20,478 bases of DNA, from the NCBI GenBank assembly GCA_015486655.1, contig WFRF01000190.1:1-20478 (forward strand), given 5' to 3'. Below the pieces are notes generated by a model, which saw only the letters and a program-made list of their open reading frames with translations, was not told where the DNA came from and did not search any database. The translations under genes and the position numbers were made by a program. This DNA is from Caldifarciminota bacterium. GTDB taxonomy: Bacteria; Hydrothermota; 32-111; QNBC01. This document shows, piece after piece, positions 7,894 through 15,940 of the stretch (position 1 is its first letter; every line of letters begins with the position of its first letter).

Positions 7894-9573
7894 TTAATTT
7901 ATTTTATTGTATTCACCAAGCACAAAATCAACTATCTCTTCAATCAGGTGTTCATCAAATCTGAATTCCACCCCGGCTGCCTTGTAAATTTCACCAATGG
8001 GTTTTGAATTTCCGAGGGATAGAGCGTATTTGTACCTTTCAATTGTGTTTTTGGGGTCTTTTTTGTAGTTTCTCCAGATTTGCAAAGCTCCCAGTTGTGC
8101 CATACCGTATTCTATGTAGTAAAACGGTACTTCAAAGATGTGAAGTTGCAATTGCCATAGTTTGGCAAGGTGGTTTTCATACCCGGTCCAATCCACATAA
8201 TACTCGCTGAAATCTTTTGCTATTCTCATCCATTCTTCATCCCTTTCCGTTATGTTGTGGGAAGGATTCAAATAAACCCAATGTTGGAATTTATCTACAC
8301 TCATGCACCAGGGGAAGAAGTTAATTATTCTGTAGAGGTGGTCGGATTTTGCTTTGTTTAATTGAGTCTCGTCGGGATAGAATTCACCCCAGTAGTCCAT
8401 TGTAAGTAACTCCATGCTCATGCTTGCAAATTCGGCAACTTCAGAGGGGGTGTGTCTGTATTCTATGATGGGAATATGTCTCATTCTGAATGTATGTGCC
8501 GCATGTCCTCCTTCATGCAAAAGCGTAATAACATCCCTGTGTAAACCGACGGCATTCATAAATATGAAGGGCATGCCGGTTTGCTGCAAAGGATAGTTAA
8601 ACCCTCCGGGGGCTTTCCCTTTCCTGCTCTCAAGATCAAACATTTTATGTTTTTTCATGTTGATCAGGTTTTCTGCAAATTCATTATCCAGTTTTCCATA
8701 AATTTTTATAACACCGTTTAGTAATTCATCACCGGTTTTAAAAGGTTTTAGTTCAGGTTCGTTTCTTCCTTCGGCTGTTTTATCCCACGGGAGCATAGAT
8801 TTAATTTCCAGAACCTTTTTTTTCTTTTCAATGAGTGGTTTTATCTTGGGAACAACGCGATTTTTAACCGATTCATGAAATTTGTAACAGTCCTCAGGCG
8901 TGTAGTCGAACCTGTTCTTTAATTTGAACATATAATCTCTGTAATTGTCGAACCCGGCATTTTTAGCCATGGTTGCTCGTATTTCTCGGAGTTTGTCATA
9001 TAAATTATCGAGGTATTGATAATGTTTCGATACGGCTTCGTTCATTGCAAGCCAGGCTCTTTTTCTCCTGCCTCTGTCTTTATCAGTGAGGAGAACTTTT
9101 ATCTCCTGAAGCGTATATTTGTGACCGTCAAGATTGATTTGAACGGAACCTATGATTTTACCATACTCCGTAGCAAGGTTAATCTCTTTTGTTTCAAGCG
9201 GGATATTTTTCTCCCGGAATATCTCAATCTGGTTTGCGAGATTTCTTAGAAAAACACTGTATTTTTCCTTTGGTAATTTGTTTTTAAATCTACATTCATA
9301 GAGTTTTTTATCAAGAATGAAATTATATTTTTTATATTCGGGGTAGATGTTTTTTGTGAAGTTCTTAAATGTTTTTTCATACTCCTTGTTGTCCGTATAT
9401 CGCTGGAGATTGATATATGCCCTGGCATAGGTCTCTTCCAAAAGTGCGTAAAGTTTGCTTCTGTCCACTATCCATTTTTCAAGTTCTTCCGTTGAATTGA
9501 TACCTCTGTTGTACAATTCAACATAGTACGGTTTAACATCTTCCCATTTGTTTATATTTAATCGGTCATACAT
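7894..9573 (-). CDS. pepF: Oligoendopeptidase F-like M3 family zinc metallopeptidase
   Basis: A 559-residue cytoplasmic metallopeptidase. The zinc motif H-E-G-G-H is at 353-357, inside L-L-H-E-G-G-H-A-A-H. The third ligand region, E-V-A-E-F-A-S-M-S-M-E-L-L, follows about 25 residues later. Both are diagnostic of the M3 thimet/oligoendopeptidase clan. Family members hydrolyse short peptides inside the cell. I chose the ATG at 9573 (MYDRLNINKW) because it has a GAAGGTGGT ribosome binding site at 9578-9586 and a promoter at 9601-9630. A longer in-frame start at 9693 would overlap that promoter, adds 40 unconserved-looking residues, and runs into the promoter of the divergent lipoprotein gene. 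Length is slightly under the roughly 600 residues of classical PepF. It is followed by the flavin-reductase-like gene on the same strand. Confidence 0.93.
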   Translation of the reverse strand: MYDRLNINKWEDVKPYYVELYNRGINSTEELEKWIVDRSKLYALLEETYARAYINLQRYTDNKEYEKTFKNFTKNIYPEYKKYNFILDKKLYECRFKNKLPKEKYSVFLRNLANQIEIFREKNIPLETKEINLATEYGKIIGSVQINLDGHKYTLQEIKVLLTDKDRGRRKRAWLAMNEAVSKHYQYLDNLYDKLREIRATMAKNAGFDNYRDYMFKLKNRFDYTPEDCYKFHESVKNRVVPKIKPLIEKKKKVLEIKSMLPWDKTAEGRNEPELKPFKTGDELLNGVIKIYGKLDNEFAENLINMKKHKMFDLESRKGKAPGGFNYPLQQTGMPFIFMNAVGLHRDVITLLHEGGHAAHTFRMRHIPIIEYRHTPSEVAEFASMSMELLTMDYWGEFYPDETQLNKAKSDHLYRIINFFPWCMSVDKFQHWVYLNPSHNITERDEEWMRIAKDFSEYYVDWTGYENHLAKLWQLQLHIFEVPFYYIEYGMAQLGALQIWRNYKKDPKNTIERYKYALSLGNSKPIGEIYKAAGVEFRFDEHLIEEIVDFVLGEYNKIN

Positions 9574-9600
9574 ACACACCACCTTCTTCCGTTTTCCTAC

Positions 9601-9630
9601 ATTGTAAATCCATTTAACCGGTTTTGTCAA
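9601..9630 (-). promoter_or_regulatory. Promoter of the peptidase gene
   Basis: On the minus strand, TTGACA (9625-9630) and TACAAT (9601-9606) are separated by 18 bp, about 28 bases before the chosen start codon. It supports the shorter peptidase start. Confidence 0.65.
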
Positions 9631-9676
9631 TGGATATAAGAAACCAAGAGCGGGTGTTTCTTTACCATTTATCATA

Positions 9677-9705
9677 TTGAAAGAAATATACAATTATGTT
9701 ATTAT
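9677..9705 (+). promoter_or_regulatory. Promoter of the Ig-like lipoprotein gene
   Basis: TTGAAA (9677-9682) and TATTAT (9700-9705) are separated by 17 bp, 24 bases before the ATG at 9730. It is divergent from the peptidase promoter. Confidence 0.6.
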
Positions 9706-9729
9706 ATAAAAAAATAAAAGGGGGGAAAG

Positions 9730-10935
9730 ATGAAAATCCCAAATCTATTTATAGTTTTTTTATTCGTGCTGGTAGTTATTTTTTCCGGATGTGCCGTGAA
9801 TCACACAAATTCGGGCGAAGATACTCTGATAGTGTATATCGATTCTGTTGCGATTCCTGTGGATAGTGTAAATAATACGATTATTACTCTACATCATGAC
9901 GGGGTAGATACTATCCCAGGTAAGCTGTCAAAAGTTTTTGGTAGAATATACTATTATTCTCTTGTATCTGTGAGTAATCTATATCCCAAATTCAATGATA
10001 ATAAATGTAAAATCTCAATTGGGAAAGATTCAATAAGCGGGATGGAACCTGATTTGAATGGCAATAATTTTGTTGTAGATGTCGATACCGAATGGGTGCA
10101 TGTCGGTATGAATAAAATAAGAGTATTTGTTGAAAATACGGTTGGAGAATCCTGTGTTGCAGAATCTAAACTCTATTTTGATGATTTTTTCATGGTGGGA
10201 CCACTTAGTCCGCAAGATGGTTATGACTTCGGTATGGAAAGAAAATATGGAAATGGAACGATTTGGTCGGATTCGTTGGGTAATGGTAATAGGTTAATAG
10301 CGGGGTTAAAATTTAAAAGTTGTTCAAACATTGATTCATGCAGGTTATATTTCGATAATAATAGAATTTATTCGGTTAATGCGGATACTGATGAATCATA
10401 TATCGGAACAGATACAATAGTTGTCAGTTATTGGGCAAAACTGACGGATGAACCGTTAGAGGGGGAACATAAAATAGGGGCCTGGTTTAATATAAAAGGA
10501 AGTATGAGAACAATTAAGGTAGTTTGGAACATATATGTTGATAATACAAAACCCGATATTAATATAATCGAACCCGAAGCAGGCAAAACATATTACCCAA
10601 GAGTTGACTCCACAATGAACATCGTTTTGCAAACGAGCGATGACAGCATGCAGCAATATTTTCCCAAAGCGGACAGTATTATCATGGAAATCGATAGCCT
10701 GGCTGGGAATGATTATGTAAATGTTTTTCGATACAAAGTGACTAACGGAATGCACCTGTATTACGGTGATTTGCATGTATATAAATGGAACTATTTGGAT
10801 AACAGCGGACATCCGGTTCCTTCCGGAGAATACAGATTAAAGGTTTTCGTATATGATCATGCGGGCAACGAAAAAGATACGTCCGTTATTTTTACGATAG
10901 ATAATAACCGGACGAAGTTGTTTGTGAGCGGATAA
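9730..10935 (+). CDS. Predicted lipoprotein with Ig-like / FlgD-like C-terminal region
   Basis: The 401-residue product starts with a lipoprotein signal, a hydrophobic run at about 6-18 and lipobox F-S-G-C with the cysteine at 21. The mature region looks like consecutive beta-sandwich domains. A segment starting near residue 271 (D-N-T-K-P-D-I-N-I-I-E-P) is typical of bacterial Ig-like repeats. The last about 40 residues (P-S-G-E-Y-R-L-K-V-F-V-Y-D-H-A-G-N-E) match the pattern of FlgD-like/FN3-like Ig domains found at the C-terminus of many surface proteins. The start has a very purine-rich AGGGGGGAAAG ribosome binding site. The function is unknown; an extracytoplasmic structural or binding role is likely. 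It is alone on its strand, with a hairpin overlapping its stop and separate promoters before the next gene. Confidence 0.85.
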   Translation: MKIPNLFIVFLFVLVVIFSGCAVNHTNSGEDTLIVYIDSVAIPVDSVNNTIITLHHDGVDTIPGKLSKVFGRIYYYSLVSVSNLYPKFNDNKCKISIGKDSISGMEPDLNGNNFVVDVDTEWVHVGMNKIRVFVENTVGESCVAESKLYFDDFFMVGPLSPQDGYDFGMERKYGNGTIWSDSLGNGNRLIAGLKFKSCSNIDSCRLYFDNNRIYSVNADTDESYIGTDTIVVSYWAKLTDEPLEGEHKIGAWFNIKGSMRTIKVVWNIYVDNTKPDINIIEPEAGKTYYPRVDSTMNIVLQTSDDSMQQYFPKADSIIMEIDSLAGNDYVNVFRYKVTNGMHLYYGDLHVYKWNYLDNSGHPVPSGEYRLKVFVYDHAGNEKDTSVIFTIDNNRTKLFVSG

Positions 10936-10956
10936 ACTTTTACAAATCCGTTCACA
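10923..10956 (+). terminator. 3'-end hairpin overlapping the lipoprotein stop codon
   Basis: TGTGAGCGGAT (10923-10933) pairs with ATCCGTTCACA (10946-10956) over 11 bp with one G-U pair, around a 12-base loop. No T-tract follows. It may protect the mRNA end or help termination rather than act as a classical intrinsic terminator. Confidence 0.4.
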
Positions 10957-11088
10957 TCCGATTCAAGTGAAATGACAATGAAATATAGGACGAATGAGCA
11001 TGCAATATTTGTATAATACCAGTCAAGTCCCAAAAAGATTATAAATTGCCTCTCTGGTAATGTTTCTCAATAAATCCGAATAATATTA

Positions 11089-11117
11089 TTGACGGATATT
11101 GTTATATGTTTTAATAT
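11089..11117 (+). promoter_or_regulatory. Promoter of the CheR-like gene
   Basis: TTGACG (11089-11094) and TAATAT (11112-11117) with a 17-bp spacer, just before the ATGAGGAGGAGATATG start region. Confidence 0.5.
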
Positions 11118-11133
11118 AATATGAGGAGGAGAT

Positions 11134-12522
11134 ATGACAATTGATGATATTGCCGGGTTGATTGAAAAGAGAACGGGTTTGCTTATAAGATACAATTTCA
11201 AGAATATTCTTTTTGAGATAATAAACGGACGTATTTCGATGCTAGGCATAGATTTTGACAGGTATTATGAAATCCTCGATGAAAATGTGAATGACGAATT
11301 CAGTAATGTCGTTGATCAACTCACAATTAAAGATACATATTTTTTCAGAAATCAGGATATTTATGAAAATTTGAGGATTCACATAATTCCTGAACTGTTA
11401 AATAAATATGAGAAAATTAAGATTTGGGATCTCGGATGCTCAACAGGTGAGGAAGCATATTCTCTTGCCATGTTAATTGACTATTTTTATCCGGAATTTA
11501 AGTCGCAATTCGAAATATCTGCTTGTGATATCTCCGTTAATGCAATTGATGATGCCAAGGTCGGTATTTACGATAAATTTTCATTTAAAAAGGACAGTTG
11601 CATAACCAATTATCAGTCGTTGTACTTTTTTCAAAGGGGTAATCTGTTTCATATAAAAGGCTATATTAAGAAAATGGTAACCTTTAAGAATTGTAATTTA
11701 ATGGATATAAAAAAATCGAAGTTAAATGATTTTTACAACATTATTATATGTAAAAATGTTCTTACATATATGACGGAAGAAGCATCGAATATGGTAGTCA
11801 GTAATATTCACAGGTTATTGAAGAATGACGGAATATTTTTTACGGGGTATACGGATACACTGTACATTGAAAAGAATTTGTTTGAAAAAATATATTCGGA
11901 AGAGGGGTATTACTTCAAAAAGCAGTTAAAGACGGACAGTGATATCGAACAAATATATGAGAAGATTTTACCCGGCAAGAATAAAGGGGAGAGCGGGAAT
12001 TATATCGGCATGGATGACATTATACACAATTACAGAAAAAAGGAGTACAGCACGGTTTTGAGCATGATAAGATACTCATACAAGGATGCTCCGGAAAAGG
12101 ACAGAAAGATAATGAATTTACTGTTCGCCTTTATAATGTTCAATATAGGGAAATACGGATATGCACTTGAAACGCTGAAAAACAATCTGGATAAATATTC
12201 GGATAATGAATATATATGGATTATGTATACATACGGACATTTTAACCTCTTGCTCGGTGATATTGAAAAAGCCGGAGAAATATTTGACAGGGTTTTAAAA
12301 GAGAGAAAAAGGTTTATTCCGGCGCTTGTGGACAGGGCAAACATATTATTTAATATGGGTGAATATGAGAAATCAAAAGAGTTGTTTTTGAAAATAACGG
12401 ATGTTATGGATAATTATAAGGAGAACAGGTTATTCATAGAATTGATGCCTGAATTGAGTAAAAAACTGATAGGCGAAATCGTTAAGGAAAAACTTTCTTT
12501 TTTACAGCAGTTAATAGGATAG
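11134..12522 (+). CDS. Stand-alone CheR-type methyltransferase with C-terminal TPR-like repeats
   Basis: The 462-residue product has an N-terminal CheR domain. The T-x-F-F-R motif is at 68-72, the SAM-binding motif W-D-L-G-C-S-T-G-E-E-A-Y-S-L-A-M at 98-113, an acidic residue after the second strand at D132 (S-A-C-D-I-S), and C-K-N-V-L-T-Y-M at 206-213, the counterpart of C-R-N-V-x-I-Y-F. These signatures belong to chemoreceptor glutamate methyltransferases, which methylate receptor glutamates using SAM. From about 280 to the end the sequence is helical. Repeats such as A-L-E-T-L-K-N-N-L, G-D-I-E-K-A-G-E-I-F and G-E-Y-E-K-S-K-E-L-F indicate three or more TPR units. CheR-TPR fusions are known in other bacteria. 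GAGGAGGAG precedes the start. No receptor, cheA, cheB or cheW gene is in the window, so its target is unknown. Confidence 0.88.
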   Translation: MTIDDIAGLIEKRTGLLIRYNFKNILFEIINGRISMLGIDFDRYYEILDENVNDEFSNVVDQLTIKDTYFFRNQDIYENLRIHIIPELLNKYEKIKIWDLGCSTGEEAYSLAMLIDYFYPEFKSQFEISACDISVNAIDDAKVGIYDKFSFKKDSCITNYQSLYFFQRGNLFHIKGYIKKMVTFKNCNLMDIKKSKLNDFYNIIICKNVLTYMTEEASNMVVSNIHRLLKNDGIFFTGYTDTLYIEKNLFEKIYSEEGYYFKKQLKTDSDIEQIYEKILPGKNKGESGNYIGMDDIIHNYRKKEYSTVLSMIRYSYKDAPEKDRKIMNLLFAFIMFNIGKYGYALETLKNNLDKYSDNEYIWIMYTYGHFNLLLGDIEKAGEIFDRVLKERKRFIPALVDRANILFNMGEYEKSKELFLKITDVMDNYKENRLFIELMPELSKKLIGEIVKEKLSFLQQLIG

Positions 12523-12608
12523 CTGTTATTTAAAAATATTGGCTTATAGATATGGTTTTTCCCATTAAGGGTATAAGTTATAATAGTATCATATTTTTTA
12601 TTTAAATC

Positions 12609-12636
12609 TTGACATATGTAATTAAAAATATATAAT
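12609..12636 (+). promoter_or_regulatory. Promoter of the propionate/methylmalonyl-CoA operon
   Basis: A consensus TTGACA (12609-12614) and a consensus TATAAT (12631-12636) are separated by 16 bp. The leader to the kinase start is only about 15 bases and holds AAGGAG. It is the only clear promoter for the nine-gene operon. No B12 riboswitch could fit in so short a leader. Confidence 0.85.
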
Positions 12637-12657
12637 AGGGCAAGAAAAGGAGTTGTT

Positions 12658-13875
12658 ATGAATATTTTGGTCATAAATAGCGGAAGTTCTTCAATTAAGT
12701 ATCAATATTTCAAAGCCGGAGAGAAAACTCCCGTTGTAAGAGGTATCATTGAAAGAGTGGGAATGGAAGGAGCGACCCTTTCCCATACGAAAAGAGGTCT
12801 TGACAAACTTAAGAAGGTTCTCCCCATAGAGGACCATAAAAAGGGAATCGAGGTGATATTGGGAATTTTGGGGGACGAGAAATACGGAGCTCTGAAGAAT
12901 CTCGATGAGATAAAAGCGGTAGGACACAGAGTCGTACACGGCGGAGAAGCCTTTTCAGGTTCCGTTCTCATCGACGAGGATGTTATTAAAGCCCTGGAGG
13001 ATTGCACCGATTTGGCACCGTTGCACAATCCGCCCAATCTACTCGGTATTAATGCCATGAGGGAATTACTGCCCGGTGTCCCGAATGTAGCTGTTTTTGA
13101 TACGGCTTTTCATTCGACATTGCCGAAACACGCATACATTTACGGTATCCCTTATAAGTATTATGAAAAGTATAAGATCAGAAGATACGGTTTTCACGGG
13201 ACAAGCCATGATTACGTCTCCACGGAAGGAGCCAAGATGCTGGGGACTACAAGGGACAAGTTAAAAATTATTACCTGTCACTTGGGAAACGGCTCCAGTA
13301 TAGCTGCGGTGGACAGGGGAAAGAGTGTGGATACTTCTCTGGGGTTCGGTACCATGTGCGGTATTCCCATGGGTACGAGAGCCGGTGATATTGATCCCGC
13401 CATAGTGCCTTTTTTGATGGAAAAGGAAGGATTCAGTGCAACGGAGATGAGGGATCTTCTATACAAAAAAAGCGGTTTGTTGGGAATATCGGAGATTTCG
13501 AGTGATATGAGAGACATTGAAGAAAAAGCCATGGAAGGTAATGAAAAGGCAACTTTGTCCTTAAAAATATACGCCTATTACGTAAAAAAATATATAGGAA
13601 TGTATGCAGCTGTTATGAACGGTGTTGATCTCATAATATTCACGGCAGGAGTAGGGGAAAACGGCTGGGAAATGAGAGAAATGATACTTTCCGACATGGA
13701 ATTTCTCGGTGTTAAACTTGACAGATCAAAGAATAGATTTAAAGGAGAGCAAAAAATTATTTCAACTGAAGATTCTGCCGTAAAGGTAGCCGTGGTTCCC
13801 ACCAATGAAGAATTGATGATAGCGCGTGATACCGAAAGAATAGTTAAGAGCCGGAGGAGAGATAATGAGCAATAA
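12658..13875 (+). CDS. ackA: Acetate kinase (possibly acting as propionate kinase)
   Basis: This 405-residue protein makes or uses acyl phosphate (acetyl- or propionyl-phosphate + ADP to acid + ATP). It has the ASKHA-fold motifs and all classical active-site residues, at the same numbering as the Methanosarcina enzyme: N7 (N-S-G-S-S-S), R91 (G-H-R-V-V-H-G-G), D148 (F-D-T-A-F-H), H180 (R-R-Y-G-F-H-G-T-S-H), R241 (G-T-R-A-G-D) and E384 (P-T-N-E-E). The phosphate loop C-H-L-G-N-G-S-S is at 207-214 and G-V-G-E-N-G at 331-336. It is the first gene behind a strong promoter and overlaps the mutase start by 11 bases, so translation is probably coupled. Being co-transcribed with a methylmalonyl-CoA pathway suggests propionyl-phosphate as a physiological substrate. 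Sequence alone does not separate acetate from propionate kinases. No phosphotransacylase is nearby. Confidence 0.96.
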   Translation: MNILVINSGSSSIKYQYFKAGEKTPVVRGIIERVGMEGATLSHTKRGLDKLKKVLPIEDHKKGIEVILGILGDEKYGALKNLDEIKAVGHRVVHGGEAFSGSVLIDEDVIKALEDCTDLAPLHNPPNLLGINAMRELLPGVPNVAVFDTAFHSTLPKHAYIYGIPYKYYEKYKIRRYGFHGTSHDYVSTEGAKMLGTTRDKLKIITCHLGNGSSIAAVDRGKSVDTSLGFGTMCGIPMGTRAGDIDPAIVPFLMEKEGFSATEMRDLLYKKSGLLGISEISSDMRDIEEKAMEGNEKATLSLKIYAYYVKKYIGMYAAVMNGVDLIIFTAGVGENGWEMREMILSDMEFLGVKLDRSKNRFKGEQKIISTEDSAVKVAVVPTNEELMIARDTERIVKSRRRDNEQ

Positions 13876-15529
13876 GGAATCGATAAAAAAAGAAGCGGAA
13901 AAGTGGGAAAAAGAAACACTTACCCCTTTTTTGGCAAAGGCTCCCGAGAGAGAAAACTTAAAAGATTCAAGTGGCGAGGATGTAAACAGATTATACACAC
14001 CACTTGATTATGAAGAAAATTATAATGAAAAATTGAATTTTCCCGGACAATTCCCGTTTACCAGGGGAGTGTACCCCACAATGTATCGGGGAAGATTCTG
14101 GACAATGAGACAGTATGCGGGATTCGGAACAGCCGAAGAATCAAATGAGCGGTACAAGTATCTTCTTAAACAGGGACAGACCGGATTATCGGTGGCATTT
14201 GATTTACCCACGCAAATAGGTTACGATTCGGATGACCCGGTTAGTGAAGGTGAAGTCGGTAAAGTAGGTGTTGCAATAGACACTCTGGATGATATGGAGA
14301 TCTTGTTCAAGGACATTCCTTTGGATAAAGTATCAACATCCATGACAATAAATGCGACTGCATCCGTGCTTCTTGCCATGTATATTGCCGTTGCGGAAAA
14401 ACAGGGGGTAACGGCGGACAAAATTCGCGGGACTATTCAAAATGATATTTTAAAGGAATATATCGCAAGAGGAACGTATGTTTTTCCCCCGAAACCTTCC
14501 ATGAGATTGATAACGAACATATTTGAATTTTGCTCGCAAAATGTCCCTAAATGGAACACCATATCCATATCGGGATATCATATCCGTGAAGCGGGTTCAT
14601 CGGCTGCTCAGGAAGTCGCTTTTACTCTGGCTGACGGTATCGAGTACTGTAAAGCCGCAGTGGATACAGGTCTCGACATAGATGTTTTTGCCGGCAGATT
14701 ATCTTTCTTCTTTAACGCTCACAATGATCTTCTTGAGGAGGTGGCAAAATTCAGAGCGGCAAGGAGGATGTGGGCAAAGATCATGAAAGAGAAATTCGGG
14801 GCAAAGAAAGCAAAATCCATGATGCTCAGGTTCCATACACAAACGGCCGGTTCTACGCTTACAGCACAGCAACCGGATAACAATATTGTTCGTGTTGCCA
14901 TACAAACACTGGCAGCAGTTCTCGGAGGAACTCAGAGTCTTCATACCAATTCAAGGGATGAGGCTCTGGCTTTACCAACGGAAGATTCCGTGAGGATTGC
15001 GCTCAGAACACAGCAGATCGTTGCTTACGAGTCGGGGGTCACCAAAACCATAGATCCTCTCGCAGGTTCCTATTACATAGAAGCTCTTACGGATAAGATA
15101 GAAAAAGAGGCTTTTGAATATATCGATAAAATCGAGAAAATGGGCGGAATGGTTGCAGCCATTGAAGGCGGTTTTGTACAGAAAGAGATACAGGACAGTG
15201 CATACAAATATCAGATGGAGATAGAAAAGGGTGACAGAATAATTGTAGGCGTTAACAAATTCCAGATGGAAGAGCCCCCCGTGGAAGGATTGCTAAAGGT
15301 AGATATGTCCATACAGAATAAGCAGGTTGAAAAATTGAAGAAGATAAAAGAGAGTCGCGATAATGTAAAAGTTAAATCGGTATTGAAGAAATTGGAAGAA
15401 GAGGCAAAAGGTAATACAAACCTAATGCCTACGATTCTTGAAGCTGTTAAGGTATATGCATCAATAGGAGAAATTACAAATACATTGAGAGGAGTGTTCG
15501 GCGAGTATAAGGAGCATATTGTCCTATAA
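13865..15529 (+). CDS. Methylmalonyl-CoA mutase, catalytic (large) subunit without B12 domain
   Basis: The 554-residue subunit carries the TIM-barrel catalytic domain of the B12-dependent mutase that interconverts succinyl-CoA and (R)-methylmalonyl-CoA. Diagnostic segments are R-Q-Y-A-G-F-G-T-A (82-90), G-L-S-V-A-F-D-L-P-T (107-116), S-I-S-G-Y-H-I-R-E-A-G (234-244), and T-A-Q-Q-P-D-N-N plus G-G-T-Q-S-L-H-T-N further on. Two active-site residues point to methylmalonyl-CoA rather than isobutyryl-CoA: Y84 (Tyr89 of the Propionibacterium enzyme; Phe in isobutyryl-CoA mutase) and R214 in S-M-R (Arg207; Gln in isobutyryl-CoA mutase). The B12 domain is a separate gene starting 9 bp downstream, the split arrangement common in archaea and many anaerobes. 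The start overlaps ackA by 11 bases and has GGAGGAGA upstream. Confidence 0.96.
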   Translation: MSNKESIKKEAEKWEKETLTPFLAKAPERENLKDSSGEDVNRLYTPLDYEENYNEKLNFPGQFPFTRGVYPTMYRGRFWTMRQYAGFGTAEESNERYKYLLKQGQTGLSVAFDLPTQIGYDSDDPVSEGEVGKVGVAIDTLDDMEILFKDIPLDKVSTSMTINATASVLLAMYIAVAEKQGVTADKIRGTIQNDILKEYIARGTYVFPPKPSMRLITNIFEFCSQNVPKWNTISISGYHIREAGSSAAQEVAFTLADGIEYCKAAVDTGLDIDVFAGRLSFFFNAHNDLLEEVAKFRAARRMWAKIMKEKFGAKKAKSMMLRFHTQTAGSTLTAQQPDNNIVRVAIQTLAAVLGGTQSLHTNSRDEALALPTEDSVRIALRTQQIVAYESGVTKTIDPLAGSYYIEALTDKIEKEAFEYIDKIEKMGGMVAAIEGGFVQKEIQDSAYKYQMEIEKGDRIIVGVNKFQMEEPPVEGLLKVDMSIQNKQVEKLKKIKESRDNVKVKSVLKKLEEEAKGNTNLMPTILEAVKVYASIGEITNTLRGVFGEYKEHIVL

Positions 15530-15538
15530 GGAGTTTTT

Positions 15539-15940
15539 ATGAAAAAAAAGATAAGAATTTTAATAGCAAAACCGGGACTTGACGGGCATGACAGAGGGGC
15601 AAAGTTTATTGCAAGGGCTCTGCGTGATGCCGGGATGGAAGTTATTTACACGGGGATAAGACAGACGCCGGAATCCATAGCCGATACGGCAATTCAGGAA
15701 GATGTCGATTTTGTCGGATTGTCGTTACTTTCTGGAGCTCACAATGTTTTGTTTCCCAAAGTTGTCGAGGAGCTGAGGGAAAAAGGTGCCGAAGACATAG
15801 TTGTTTTCGGGGGAGGCGTTATACCGGAAGATGATATTCCTTTCTTAAAGAAGAAGGGAGTCCAAGCTGTTTTTACTCCCGGCACAAGTATCAAAGATGT
15901 CGTGGATTTTATAAACAAGAAAATGAATGAAAAAAATTAG
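15539..15940 (+). CDS. Methylmalonyl-CoA mutase, cobalamin-binding (small) subunit
   Basis: The 133-residue product is a single B12-binding Rossmann-like domain. It begins K-P-G-L-D-G-H-D-R-G at 11-20, which contains the D-x-H-x-x-G signature; H17 is the expected lower axial ligand to cobalt. The S-L-L-S-G-A-H segment near 57-63 and the G-G-G-V-I-P loop near 92-97 line the nucleotide-tail pocket. It assembles with the catalytic subunit encoded just upstream. The ribosome binding site is AAGGAG near the end of the upstream gene. The 3' end overlaps meaB by 14 bases. Confidence 0.96.
   Translation: MKKKIRILIAKPGLDGHDRGAKFIARALRDAGMEVIYTGIRQTPESIADTAIQEDVDFVGLSLLSGAHNVLFPKVVEELREKGAEDIVVFGGGVIPEDDIPFLKKKGVQAVFTPGTSIKDVVDFINKKMNEKN

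Noticed and set aside
10922..10935. TTGTGAGCGGATAA is identical to the core of the E. coli lac operator
   Set aside because: It encodes the last residues and stop of the lipoprotein gene, there is no LacI-type gene or promoter overlap, and it is better explained as one arm of the 3' hairpin at 10923-10956.
12543..12577. Possible hairpin (CTTATA...TATAAG with ATGG/CCAT inside) after the CheR-like gene
   Set aside because: The pairing is broken by unequal internal loops and lacks a T-tract; too weak to call a terminator.
12609..12658. Possible B12 riboswitch ahead of the B12-dependent mutase operon
   Set aside because: The leader after the promoter is only about 15 bases; no cobalamin-riboswitch conserved box is present.
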